Assembly: GCA_036001065.1 (NCBI GenBank) | Contig: DASYUQ010000126.1 | Span: 1 to 64,000, forward strand | DNA from: Candidatus Methylomirabilota bacterium | Lineage (GTDB): Bacteria > Methylomirabilota > Methylomirabilia > Rokubacteriales > CSP1-6 | Length of the DNA: 64,000 nt | Direction: 5' to 3' | In this document: piece after piece, positions 7,688-15,756 of the stretch | Layout of the letters: each line of letters starts with the position of its first letter | Numbering within the stretch: position 1 is the stretch's first letter | The notes under the pieces: model-generated | The model's database searches: none | Seen by the model: the letters and a program-made list of their open reading frames with translations, nothing else | What the model was told of the DNA's origin: nothing | Program-made: the position numbers and the translations under genes

Positions 7688-8412
7688 GCCGACACCGTCA
7701 GCAGGACGATGAGCTCCGCGGCCTCCACCGCGGCCCCCAGGACGTCGCCGGTGATCCCGCCCAGCCGCACCGTGAGAAAGCGTCCCAGGCCGAGCGTGCC
7801 CAGGCAGGCGACGACGAGGGCGGCCAGCCCCAGGAGCCCGAGCGCCCCGGCCGCGATCAGACCCGCCAGGACCAGCGCCAGGACCACTGCCCGCGATTGC
7901 ACACCCGCGCGGAACGCCGCGCCGTGGCCGTCGACGCGGGCGGCCGGGAAGCAGCGCGCGAGCAGCGCGGGTGTGGCCCGCGCGATCGCGGGCGTCGCCA
8001 GCAACGCGCGCCAGCGGACCGGCGCCGGAAGCTCCGCGACCGCCGCGATCTCGAGCAGGAGGAAGAGGATCAGCCCCATGGCGCCAAAGGCGCCGATACG
8101 GCTGTCGCTCATGATCCGCAGTCGCTGGCCGGCGTCGTGGCCCGCCAGCCCGTCCAGGCAGTCGGCCAGACCGTCCAGGTGGAGGCCGCCGGTGAGCAGT
8201 TTCCACACCGTGACCGTCAGCAGCGCGGCGAGCAGCATCGGGAAGAGCCAGGCGGTGACCCGCTCGGTGGCGACCACCACCAGTCCGATCCCCAGCCCCA
8301 CCGCCGGGAACCATGGCGCCGCCCCTCCCAGCGAGGCGCCCTGCTCGTGAGGTCGCCCACCCCCGACCGGCACGATCGTCAGATAGCGCGCGGCCAGCAG
8401 GAGGCCCCTCAC
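7666..8412 (-). CDS. cobS: adenosylcobinamide-GDP ribazoletransferase (cobalamin synthase)
   Basis: This 248-residue integral membrane enzyme joins adenosylcobinamide-GDP and alpha-ribazole (or its 5-phosphate) to form adenosylcobalamin (phosphate). Family motifs are LLAARYLTIVPVG at the N-terminus, the metal-binding GGLHLDGLADCLDGLAG near residues 75-92, and SDSRIGAFGAMGLI near 101-114. Several hydrophobic helices follow. Translation starts at GTG 8412. The overlapping cobC-type phosphatase follows on the same strand. I looked for a cobalamin riboswitch in the 174 bp upstream and saw none. Confidence 0.93.
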   Translation of the reverse strand: MRGLLLAARYLTIVPVGGGRPHEQGASLGGAAPWFPAVGLGIGLVVVATERVTAWLFPMLLAALLTVTVWKLLTGGLHLDGLADCLDGLAGHDAGQRLRIMSDSRIGAFGAMGLILFLLLEIAAVAELPAPVRWRALLATPAIARATPALLARCFPAARVDGHGAAFRAGVQSRAVVLALVLAGLIAAGALGLLGLAALVVACLGTLGLGRFLTVRLGGITGDVLGAAVEAAELIVLLTVSAWTHAGR

Positions 8413-8586
8413 GGGCGCGATGCTAGCATGTTCCGCTTGACGTCCGCGGGAAGACCGCGCACGCTTAGCCTTGACGGCAGGATCGCAGCGGGCTTCGTGC
8501 CCGGGGCGACGATCGCCCGACGCCCGTGCGGCGCGGCCGGCCAGCCGTATCGAAAGCTCACCTAAAAGGATGACGAGGATACGCGC

Positions 8587-10329
8587 ATGAGCGTGACCAG
8601 CGTGACCGAAAAGTGGGTGGACGAGGCCGCCGCACTCACCCGGCCGTCCCGAGTCGTCTGGTGCGACGGCTCGAAGACCGAGTACGACGCCCTCGTCGAA
8701 GAGATGCTACGGGACGGAACGCTGTTGCCCCTCAACCCCCGGACCTATCCGAACTGCTACCTGCACCGGAGCCACCCCCAGGACGTCGCGCGAACCGAGC
8801 AGCTCACCTTCATCTGTACGCGGGAGCGCGACGACGCCGGGCCCACCAACAACTGGATGGCGCCGGCCGACGCCAAGGCCAGGGCGGGTGGCTTTCTGCG
8901 GGGGGTCATGCAGGGTCGGCCCATGTATGTCATCCCCTACCTCATGGGTCCGGCCGGCTCGTCCATGAGCCGCGTGGGGCTGATGGTCACCGACAGCGCG
9001 TATGTCGTCGCCAGCATGCACATCATGACGCGCGTGGGGCCGGCAGCCCTGCAGCACATGCGGAGCGAGGACGACCTCGTCTTCGGGCTCCACTCGCTGG
9101 GCGATCTCTCGCCCGAGCGCCGGCTCATCCTCCACTTCCCGGAGGAGAAGCTCATCTGGAGCGTGGGCTCGGGCTATGGCGGCAACGCCCTCCTCGGCAA
9201 GAAGTGCCACTCTCTCCGCATCGGCTCCTGGCAGGCCCGGCAAGAGGGCTGGCTCGCCGAGCACATGCTGATCATCGGCGTGGAGGACCCCGACGGGCGC
9301 GTCACCTACCTGGCGGCGGCGATGCCCAGCGCCTCCGGCAAGACAAATCTAGCGATGGTGGAATCGCGGCTTCCCGGCTGGCGGGTGTGGACCGTGGGCG
9401 ACGACATTGCCTGGATGCACGTGGACGCCAGTGGGCAGCTCCGCGCCACCAACCCCGAGCGCGGGTTCTTCGGCGTGGCCCCCAACACCAGTCCGAAGAC
9501 GAATCCCAACGCGATCACCATGGTCCGCTCGAACACCATCTTCACCAACGTGGCGCTGACGCCCTCCCGCGAGCCGTGGTGGGAGGGGCTCACGGCCGAG
9601 CCGCCCGCGGGGTTGGTGGATTGGCAGGGCCGACCGTGGCAGCCCGGCAGCGGCCCGGCCGCCCACCCCAACTCGCGCTTCACCGTGCTCGCGCAGCAGT
9701 GCCCGTCCCTCGCGCCGAACTGGGAAGACCCCCAGGGCGTGCCCATCGCCGGGCTCATCTTCGGCTCGCGACGCTCGCAGGTGATCCCGCTGGTCTTCGA
9801 GGCGTTCGACTGGACGCACGGCGTGTTCCTCGGCTCGGCCATGAGCACCGAGACCACGGCCGCCATCACCGGCAAGGTCGGCGTCGTCCGCCGCGACCCC
9901 ATGGCCATGCTCCCGTTCTGCGGCTACAACATGGCCGACTACTTCGCCCACTGGCTGGCCGCGGGGCGGCGTCTGGCCCGACCGCCGCGCATCTTTCGCG
10001 TGAACTGGTTCCGCCGCGACGGGGACGGGCGCTTCCTGTGGCCGGGCTACAGCGAGAACGTGCGCATCCTCAAATGGATGGTGGAGCGGATCCGCGGCAC
10101 CGCTCGGGCCGAGGAGACGCCGGTCGGCTGGGTTCCGGCCCCCGGCGCTCTCGACACCAGCGGGCTCGACGTCACCCCCGAGCGCTTGGGGCAGGCCCTC
10201 CGCTGCGACGCCCGCGAATGGCTCGCGGCCCTCGACGATCTGGGGGAGTTCTATCGGCAGTTCGGCGCACGCCTGCCCGCGCCCATCGCCCAGGCCCTGG
10301 CTGAGACGCAGAGACGTTTCCGCGCCTGA
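8587..10329 (+). CDS. pckG: phosphoenolpyruvate carboxykinase (GTP)
   Basis: This 580-residue soluble enzyme converts oxaloacetate and GTP to phosphoenolpyruvate, CO2 and GDP in gluconeogenesis. Characteristic sequences are NCYLHRSHPQDVARTE near residue 55, YVIPYLMGPAGS, the P-loop-like kinase motif MPSASGKTNLAM near 248-259, DDIAWM, GVAPNTSPKTNPNA near 300, and IFGSRRS near 393. Length matches bacterial GTP-type enzymes. The leader has a GAGGA site about 10 bases ahead of the ATG. It is divergent from cobS across 174 bp, which hold no other gene. Confidence 0.97.
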   Translation: MSVTSVTEKWVDEAAALTRPSRVVWCDGSKTEYDALVEEMLRDGTLLPLNPRTYPNCYLHRSHPQDVARTEQLTFICTRERDDAGPTNNWMAPADAKARAGGFLRGVMQGRPMYVIPYLMGPAGSSMSRVGLMVTDSAYVVASMHIMTRVGPAALQHMRSEDDLVFGLHSLGDLSPERRLILHFPEEKLIWSVGSGYGGNALLGKKCHSLRIGSWQARQEGWLAEHMLIIGVEDPDGRVTYLAAAMPSASGKTNLAMVESRLPGWRVWTVGDDIAWMHVDASGQLRATNPERGFFGVAPNTSPKTNPNAITMVRSNTIFTNVALTPSREPWWEGLTAEPPAGLVDWQGRPWQPGSGPAAHPNSRFTVLAQQCPSLAPNWEDPQGVPIAGLIFGSRRSQVIPLVFEAFDWTHGVFLGSAMSTETTAAITGKVGVVRRDPMAMLPFCGYNMADYFAHWLAAGRRLARPPRIFRVNWFRRDGDGRFLWPGYSENVRILKWMVERIRGTARAEETPVGWVPAPGALDTSGLDVTPERLGQALRCDAREWLAALDDLGEFYRQFGARLPAPIAQALAETQRRFRA

Positions 10330-10376
10330 CCATCGAGCCGGCCGGGTTGGGCAGGCGGTGATACATTGACCCGCGG

Positions 10377-10835
10377 ATGCTCGACCTCTACGCTGAGCTG
10401 CGTCGGATCGTGGAGGCGCTGGCCGTGGCCGACATCCCGTACGCGCTGGTCGGCGGTCTCGCAGTATCGATCTATACGACGCCTCGCGCCACCGAAGACA
10501 TCGATCTGCTGATTGCTCCCGCCGACCTCGAGCCGGCCGCCACTGCGTTGCAGTCCCTCGGGTTTCAATCCGCTGGCGGGCCGATGCGGGTGGCCGGGGG
10601 GCGTCTGGACATCCAGCGCCTGATCAAGATCGATGGCTCGGACCTGCTTCCCGTGGACCTCCTTCTGCCGACCGACGACGCTCTGGCAGCGCTGCTTCAG
10701 GACCGCGTGGCCATGACGGTCGAGAGTCAGTCGATCTGGGTGATCGGGATCCGCGCGCTGCGAACTCTGAAGCGCCTGCGCGGGTCACCACTCGATCGGG
10801 CAGATTTGGAAGCCCTGGGACCAGACGAACCGTGA
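10377..10835 (+). CDS. nucleotidyltransferase-fold protein (AbiEii/MNT-like)
   Basis: This 152-residue protein has a minimal pol-beta-type nucleotidyltransferase core. The VGGLAVSIYTTPRATEDIDLLI stretch supplies the GG at residues 26-27 and the two metal-binding aspartates D41 and D43, and a third candidate aspartate is D94 in PVDLLL. Similar proteins act as antitoxin- or toxin-type transferases or in abortive-infection systems, but this one is not assigned. Its stop overlaps the GTG of the next gene, so the two are translationally coupled and probably act together. Confidence 0.75.
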   Translation: MLDLYAELRRIVEALAVADIPYALVGGLAVSIYTTPRATEDIDLLIAPADLEPAATALQSLGFQSAGGPMRVAGGRLDIQRLIKIDGSDLLPVDLLLPTDDALAALLQDRVAMTVESQSIWVIGIRALRTLKRLRGSPLDRADLEALGPDEP

Positions 10836-11785
10836 CGCCTCCAGAGATCACCCAGACCCTGCGCAGGGTCGCTGCTCTCCGCGGCCTGTGCCTCAGGCTC
10901 CAACACATCCCCACTCCGGGCGAGGAGAGGCTCCTGACCCACTTCTGGGCACTGGCTGACTCCCCCCAGGAGGTGAGGCAGGACGACGTCCAGGCCGTCG
11001 CGGTCGGCTGGCGCCGGTGGTGGCGTGCCGGCGAGATAGACCGTCTCCTCTCGATGGCCGCAGCGCTCCCGCCAGCATTGATTTGCCTGGGCCGCGAGGC
11101 GACCACTCATCTCATGGCCGCTCGCGTCCGCCGCTGGAGCGAGTACCAGGACACCATCGAGCGGTGCCGTCGCTGCAAGAACCTCCGACCCACAGAAGTC
11201 GACTTCCCCCTGTGTCGGGGAGAGATTCCTCCACCGCCCCTGACGATACGCATTCTGTTCGTGGGAGTCGCCCCCGCACGGATCAATGGGCGGAGCCGGG
11301 GAATGCACTTCTATTCGAACCGGACCGATCTTCTTCGGACTGGGTTGTTCCGCGCCCTCGACGCGTCCCCGTTCGGGACTGCGCTTCTCGAGAGCAACAG
11401 GCGCAGCAGGGAGGACGGCGACAGCGCCTTCCACCGGGCCGGGTTCTTCTTCGTGCACTCTGCCAAGATTCGCCCGACTCAGCGGGACGCGCCGCCGACG
11501 ACTGTTCTCACCGCTTGTGCAGCCGAGCATCTCCGGACTGAGGTCCAACTGCTGCAGCCACGGGCCGTTTGCTTTCTCGGGAACACGCGGGGACATCTGC
11601 CCGCTGTTGCCAGCGCGCTGTTTGGACGGCGCATCGCCGATATCCCCCAGCGTGCGACCCTCGGCTCCTGGAACGGAGTCGTGGCAGTGACGGCTCAGCC
11701 GAGGCGGGGCGGCGTGCGGCGGGCCGGGCAAACCGTTCGAGCGTTCTGGCGCATCCTCGAGAACGCCGAGACCGCGGCGGGCTGA
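10832..11785 (+). CDS. uracil-DNA-glycosylase-fold protein, divergent, with unknown N-terminal domain
   Basis: The 317-residue protein begins at GTG 10832 (GTGA overlap). Residues 1-108 form an unrecognised helical domain. Residues ~110-315 resemble the family 4/5 uracil-DNA glycosylase fold: ERCRRCKNLRP with cysteines C112 and C115, C128, ILFVGVAPAR in the place of the GEAPG motif, FFVHSAKIRPTQRDAPP in the place of the NVVKCRPP strand, and LLQPRAVCFLGN in the place of LIxPKVIVxLG. The acidic catalytic residue after GEAPG and the HPS motif are not obvious, so activity on uracil-DNA is doubtful. Coupling to a nucleotidyltransferase suggests a two-gene module. Confidence 0.6.
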   Translation: MTPPEITQTLRRVAALRGLCLRLQHIPTPGEERLLTHFWALADSPQEVRQDDVQAVAVGWRRWWRAGEIDRLLSMAAALPPALICLGREATTHLMAARVRRWSEYQDTIERCRRCKNLRPTEVDFPLCRGEIPPPPLTIRILFVGVAPARINGRSRGMHFYSNRTDLLRTGLFRALDASPFGTALLESNRRSREDGDSAFHRAGFFFVHSAKIRPTQRDAPPTTVLTACAAEHLRTEVQLLQPRAVCFLGNTRGHLPAVASALFGRRIADIPQRATLGSWNGVVAVTAQPRRGGVRRAGQTVRAFWRILENAETAAG

Positions 11786-11797
11786 GTAACGCCTTTC

Positions 11798-11883
11798 GAG
11801 CGCCGGCTTTGCCGGCGCAACCCTGGGTTCGGAGGGGGCCGTCGCGCCCTGAGGGCGCGCCTGTGAAGTCGCCCCCTCCGACG
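11798..11883. repeat. intergenic double-hairpin repeat, copy A; likely also a bidirectional terminator
   Basis: The first hairpin is GCGCCGGC-TTT-GCCGGCGC (11800-11818). The second, larger one has the outer stem TCGGAGGGGGC / GCCCCCTCCGA around an inner GCGCCCT-GA-GGGCGC-type stem. It lies between the ends of two convergent genes. Its reverse complement recurs at 33453-33548 and its first hairpin recurs at 45631-45651. Confidence 0.7.
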
Positions 11884-13413
11884 TTACACGGGGTACACGC
11901 CGTTGCGGCGCGGCGGGAACTCGTGGACCTTGGTCTCGGCGTAGGCCAGGCGCTTGATCAGCTCGGCGCGCAGCGCGGAGCCGGGCACGATGTCATCCAC
12001 CAGCATCTCGGAGGCGAGCTTGTAGACGTCCACGTCGCGGGCGAACTCGTCGCGCTTCTGCCGCACGAACGCAGCGCGCTCGGACTCCGGCAGCTCCATG
12101 ATCTTGTTGTAGTAGACGGCGTTCACCGCCGGCTCCGGCCCCATGATGGCGATCTGGCCCTGGGGCAGGCTGAGCGCGGCATCGGGCTCGAAGGCCGGAC
12201 CGCACATCGCGTAGAGCCCAGCCCCGTAGCACTTGCGCACCACCACGCAGATCTTGGGCACGGTGGCCTGGGAGGTGGCGAAGATCATCTTGGCGCCGTG
12301 GCGGATGATCCCCTCGCGCTCGACCTTGGTGCCCACCATGAAGCCGGCCACATCGGCCAGATACACGAGCGGGAGGTTGTAGGCGTTGCACAGCCAGATG
12401 AAGCGCGCCGCTTTGTCCGACGAGTCGACGAAGAGCACGCCGCCCTTCACCTTCGGCTGGTTGGCGACGATGCCGACGGCGCGACCGCCGAGGCGGCCGA
12501 GGCCGACGATCACCTCCGGGGCGAACAGGCGCTTGAGCTCGAACCAGGAGCCGGCATCGAGGACGCGGTCGATCACCTCGTACATGTCGAAGTACTTCCG
12601 CTGGTCGTAGGGAACGATCTCCTCGATGGACCGCCCGGGCTTGGGATCCACCGCCGCCGTCCGGGCCGGCCGCTCCCGGTAGGACTGGGGCATGTAGGCG
12701 AGATACTGCTTGGCGAGCTCGATCGCTTCCTCGTCGGAAGGCGCCAGCACGTCGCCGCAGCCGGACACCGTGCAGTGCATGCGCGCGCCCCCCAGCTCCT
12801 CCGGAGTGGTCTTCTCGCCGATCGCCATCTCGACCATCCGGGGGCTGCCCACGTAGAGCGAGGCCTTGCCCTCCACCATGATGACGACGTCGGTGAGGGC
12901 GGGGAGATAGGCCGAGCCGGCCGGCGAGGGACCGAAGAGGATGCAGAGCTGGGGCACGACGCCGGAGAGCTGCACCTCGTTGTAGAAGATCCGCCCGGCG
13001 TGGAAGCGCCCGGGGAAGACGCTGATCTGTTCGGAGATCCGGGCGCCGGCGGCGTCGACCATATAGAGGAGAGGCACCTGCAGCCGGCCCGCCTTCTCCT
13101 GGATCCGGATGATCTTCTGGACCGTCTTTTCGCCCCAGGAGCCGGCCTTGACCGTGTAGTCGTTGGCCATGATGCAAACGGTCCGGCCGCCGACGGCGCC
13201 GACACCGGTCACCACCCCGTCGGCCGGCGTCTCCGCTTCCTGCCCCCGCGCGAAGAGCCAGTCCTCCTGGAAGTCGCTGCCGGGATCGAGCAGTAGCTTC
13301 AGGCGGTCGCGGACGAAGAGCTTGCCCTCCGCGCGGAGCTTGTCGCGGTACTTGGTGTGGCCCTGCTCGATCCGCGCCCGCTCGCGGAAATGACGCTCTT
13401 CGCCTTCGCCCAC
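11884..13413 (-). CDS. acyl-CoA carboxylase, carboxyltransferase subunit (propionyl/methylcrotonyl type)
   Basis: This 509-residue enzyme is the biotin-dependent carboxyltransferase component that moves carboxyl from carboxybiotin to an acyl-CoA. Both crotonase-fold halves are present: GVVTGVGAVGGRTVCIMANDYTVKAGSWG and PLLYMVDAAGARISEQ in the N-half, and RLGGRAVGIVANQP, PLVYLADVAGFMVG and YGAGLYAMCGPAFEPD in the C-half. The FGPSPAGSAYLPALTD block is typical of the propionyl/methylcrotonyl/geranyl-type subunits. No biotin carboxylase or biotin carrier gene is adjacent, so the substrate stays open. Translation starts at GTG 13413. Confidence 0.9.
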   Translation of the reverse strand: MGEGEERHFRERARIEQGHTKYRDKLRAEGKLFVRDRLKLLLDPGSDFQEDWLFARGQEAETPADGVVTGVGAVGGRTVCIMANDYTVKAGSWGEKTVQKIIRIQEKAGRLQVPLLYMVDAAGARISEQISVFPGRFHAGRIFYNEVQLSGVVPQLCILFGPSPAGSAYLPALTDVVIMVEGKASLYVGSPRMVEMAIGEKTTPEELGGARMHCTVSGCGDVLAPSDEEAIELAKQYLAYMPQSYRERPARTAAVDPKPGRSIEEIVPYDQRKYFDMYEVIDRVLDAGSWFELKRLFAPEVIVGLGRLGGRAVGIVANQPKVKGGVLFVDSSDKAARFIWLCNAYNLPLVYLADVAGFMVGTKVEREGIIRHGAKMIFATSQATVPKICVVVRKCYGAGLYAMCGPAFEPDAALSLPQGQIAIMGPEPAVNAVYYNKIMELPESERAAFVRQKRDEFARDVDVYKLASEMLVDDIVPGSALRAELIKRLAYAETKVHEFPPRRNGVYPV

Positions 13414-13429
13414 CCTGCCTCCCGGAACG

Positions 13430-14437
13430 CTATGGACTCGGCGAGACGACGATGATGAGCACGCCGTTGCCGTGGGGGGGTCCGCCGATGACGGCCGGCG
13501 CGCCGGGGGCGGCCTGGATCACCGTGTTCACCTCGGCGACGCGACCGCGGAGGAGCCGGACCCGCAGCCGGACCGGCGACGCGGACTCCGGCGTGATCTC
13601 GAGCTGCCGGTCCCCCGGCACGGCGAAGCGCTGGCTGGAGCCGACGGCGGCCTGCCCGCGGTAGCGCTCCAGCAACGCGTACTCGCGATACCGGAGCGTC
13701 TGTCGGAGGCGGGGCAGGAGCCGCTCCAGATCGGCCGGTACGCGCGAGCCGCCGGCGGGGGCATCGCTGGCCAGCAGCACCTGGGCGCCGAACCTCACCG
13801 CCTGCTCCGCCCGGACGACGACTGGCGCCAGCAGCATCACCAGCGCCAGGACCAGGACCAGCAGCGGTCCCAGCGCCTGGCGCAGGCGCTGGCGGGCGTT
13901 GTGCAGGCGCGACATCACCGTGCCCATCGGAATGTCCAGCACCTCGGCAATCTCCCGGTACGAGAGCCCTTGGAGATCGCCCAACATGATAATCGCGCGG
14001 TGATGCGGAGGCAAAGCCTCCAGCGCCCGCCGGACGCGCTCCCGGTCCTCGGCGCGCATCGCGACGTCGTCCGGCGCCGGACCTGGATCGACCATGACCC
14101 GCGCCCAGTCCTCCTCCGGCACCGGCTCGGTGCCGAACGCGCGCCCCCGGGCCGCCCGCTGCCGCGCCCGGTCGGTGGCGGCGTTGATCGCGATTCGGAA
14201 CAGCCAGGTGTAAAACGCCGACTGCCCCCGGAACGACGGCAGCGCCTGCCAGGCCCGGACGAAGGCCTCCTGGGCCACGTCCCACGCCTCTTCGGGATCC
14301 CGGAGGTAGTTGCAGGCGAGGCGCCACACGCGCTCACGGTATTTCTCCACCAGCGGCTCGAAGGCCGCCAGGTCGCCCTGCCGGCATCGCTCGACCAGCG
14401 CCTGATCGTCGGTGTCCACCGGGTGTCGGTTGCCCAC
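13430..14437 (-). CDS. ECF sigma factor fused to a membrane segment and an extracytoplasmic domain
   Basis: The protein has 335 residues. Residues 10-95 are sigma region 2 (DLAAFEPLVEKYRERVWRLA, WDVAQEAFVRAWQ) and 130-188 are region 4 (LPPHHRAIIMLGDLQGLSYR and MGTVMSRLHNARQRLRQAL). Without a stop, it runs into a hydrophobic segment at 190-209 ending VVVRAEQ, which looks like a signal or anchor. A ~125-residue unknown domain follows, ending PPHGNGVLIIVVSPSP. Ordinary ECF sigma factors end after region 4. Here the sigma factor may be tethered to the membrane, or two genes have been fused. No anti-sigma gene is adjacent. The acyl-CoA carboxylase gene follows 16 bp downstream. Confidence 0.85.
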   Translation of the reverse strand: MGNRHPVDTDDQALVERCRQGDLAAFEPLVEKYRERVWRLACNYLRDPEEAWDVAQEAFVRAWQALPSFRGQSAFYTWLFRIAINAATDRARQRAARGRAFGTEPVPEEDWARVMVDPGPAPDDVAMRAEDRERVRRALEALPPHHRAIIMLGDLQGLSYREIAEVLDIPMGTVMSRLHNARQRLRQALGPLLVLVLALVMLLAPVVVRAEQAVRFGAQVLLASDAPAGGSRVPADLERLLPRLRQTLRYREYALLERYRGQAAVGSSQRFAVPGDRQLEITPESASPVRLRVRLLRGRVAEVNTVIQAAPGAPAVIGGPPHGNGVLIIVVSPSP

Positions 14438-14479
14438 CCCGCGCCGTCAGGGCTTAGACGCCGGGGCGGCGGAGCCGAT

Positions 14480-14971
14480 TCATCGGCGCACGGCTCGCCG
14501 ACGCGCGCGCCGGTTCGCGTCATCGCCGGCAGGCGTGAGCGTGAGGAGAGCGTCGAGGCCGAGCAGGTAGCTCTGGGGGCCGAAGCCGGAGATCTGTCCC
14601 CGGGCGACGGCGGCGATCACCGAGTGGCGCCGGAACTCCTCCCGGCCGTGGACGTTGCTGAGGTGCACTTCGACCACCGGCAGGCGGATCCCCGCCACCG
14701 TGTCGCGGAGCGCGATCGAGTAGTGGGTGAAGGCGCCCGGGTTGAAGACGATCCCGGTGAAGCCCTCACGCTCGGCGCCCTGCAGCCAGTCGATGAGCTC
14801 CCCTTCGACGTTCGACTGACGACACACCACCCGCATCCCCCGCCGCCGCCCGTGGGACTGGATCAGGCGATCGAGCGCCGCCAGCGACAACGACCCATAG
14901 ATGGTGGGCTCGCGGACGCCGAGGAGGTTGAGGTTGGGACCGTGGAGCACGAGCCCGGCCGGAGATCTCAT
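14480..14971 (-). CDS. aroQ: 3-dehydroquinate dehydratase, type II
   Basis: This 163-residue enzyme catalyses the third shikimate-pathway step, 3-dehydroquinate to 3-dehydroshikimate. Type II hallmarks are HGPNLNLLGVREPTIYG at residues 9-25 (with the catalytic Tyr), QSNVEGELIDWLQ near 52-64, NPGAFTHYSIALRD near 77-90 and VEVHLSNVHGREEFRRHS near 100-117 (catalytic His). The C-terminal tail is short and Arg-rich. The ATG at 14971 fits the usual N-terminus. It precedes the sigma factor gene on the same strand by 42 bp. Confidence 0.95.
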   Translation of the reverse strand: MRSPAGLVLHGPNLNLLGVREPTIYGSLSLAALDRLIQSHGRRRGMRVVCRQSNVEGELIDWLQGAEREGFTGIVFNPGAFTHYSIALRDTVAGIRLPVVEVHLSNVHGREEFRRHSVIAAVARGQISGFGPQSYLLGLDALLTLTPAGDDANRRARRRAVRR

Positions 14972-15007
14972 GGCCGCCAGGATACCATCACGGCGTGGAG
15001 GCCGGCG

Positions 15008-15739
15008 TCAACGAGCGCCGAACGACGACAACGCCCAGTCGGCGGCCACGAAGAGGACGAGGCCGCCGATCACCGTCCAGGCCAGCGCGGGGCCGCCCTC
15101 GCGGTTCACCTCGGGGACCAGGTCCGAGGCCGCCACGTAGATCGTCACGCCGGCCGACAGGGCCAGCGCGTATCCGATGTGGCTCTCGGCCAGCAGGCTC
15201 GTGGCCAGCGCGCCGAGCACGGTGAGCACCCCGAGCGCGAGGCCGGCGCCCAGCGCGGCGGCGCGGGATCGTCCGGTGGCCAGCACGATGGAGGCGACCG
15301 TGAACCCCTCGGGCAGCTTGTGCAGCACGACCGCCAGGAACAGCAGGAGGCCGAGCGTGGGATCGATCATGAACCCCGCGGCGATGGCCACGCCGTCGAA
15401 GAGCGTGTGCACGCCGAGACCAAGCAGGGCCAGGTAGCCGGCCGAGGGCCGCAGAAACGCGTCGGCGTGGATCTCTTCCCCGAAGTGGAAGTGGGGTGCC
15501 ACGGTGTGCTCGAAGAGATGGATCCCGAAATAGCCCAGGAGCACGAACAGGAAGGCGTGAGGGACGTGGGCGCTCTCGGGCAGCATCCGCACGAACGCCG
15601 CCGCCAGCATGAAGCCGGCGCCCAGGGCCACGAAGTAACGCAGCGGCGCCCGGCGCCGACGATGCACGCTGGTGACGAATGCGGCGCCCGCCAAGTCCGC
15701 GGCGGCGGCCACGGCCACGAAGGCCCACTGTGCTAACAT
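15008..15739 (-). CDS. ZIP family divalent metal transporter
   Basis: This 243-residue membrane protein has about eight helices. The metal-binding helices are clear: LGVHTLFDGVAIAAGF (TM4, HxxxDG) and LHKLPEGFTVASI (TM5, HKLPEG). A His-rich stretch, HLFEHTVAPHFHFGEEIHAD, lies in the loop between TM3 and TM4. Family members move Zn2+, Fe2+ or related cations into the cytoplasm. The specificity here is unknown. It is divergent from gspE with only 17 bp between the start codons, so the promoters overlap. Confidence 0.9.
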   Translation of the reverse strand: MLAQWAFVAVAAAADLAGAAFVTSVHRRRRAPLRYFVALGAGFMLAAAFVRMLPESAHVPHAFLFVLLGYFGIHLFEHTVAPHFHFGEEIHADAFLRPSAGYLALLGLGVHTLFDGVAIAAGFMIDPTLGLLLFLAVVLHKLPEGFTVASIVLATGRSRAAALGAGLALGVLTVLGALATSLLAESHIGYALALSAGVTIYVAASDLVPEVNREGGPALAWTVIGGLVLFVAADWALSSFGAR

Positions 15740-15756
15740 GACCGCTGGAGCATAGC

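Noticed and set aside
8413-8586. Possible cobalamin riboswitch upstream of cobS
   Set aside because: On the cobS strand none of the conserved riboswitch blocks (such as the B12 box) is visible.
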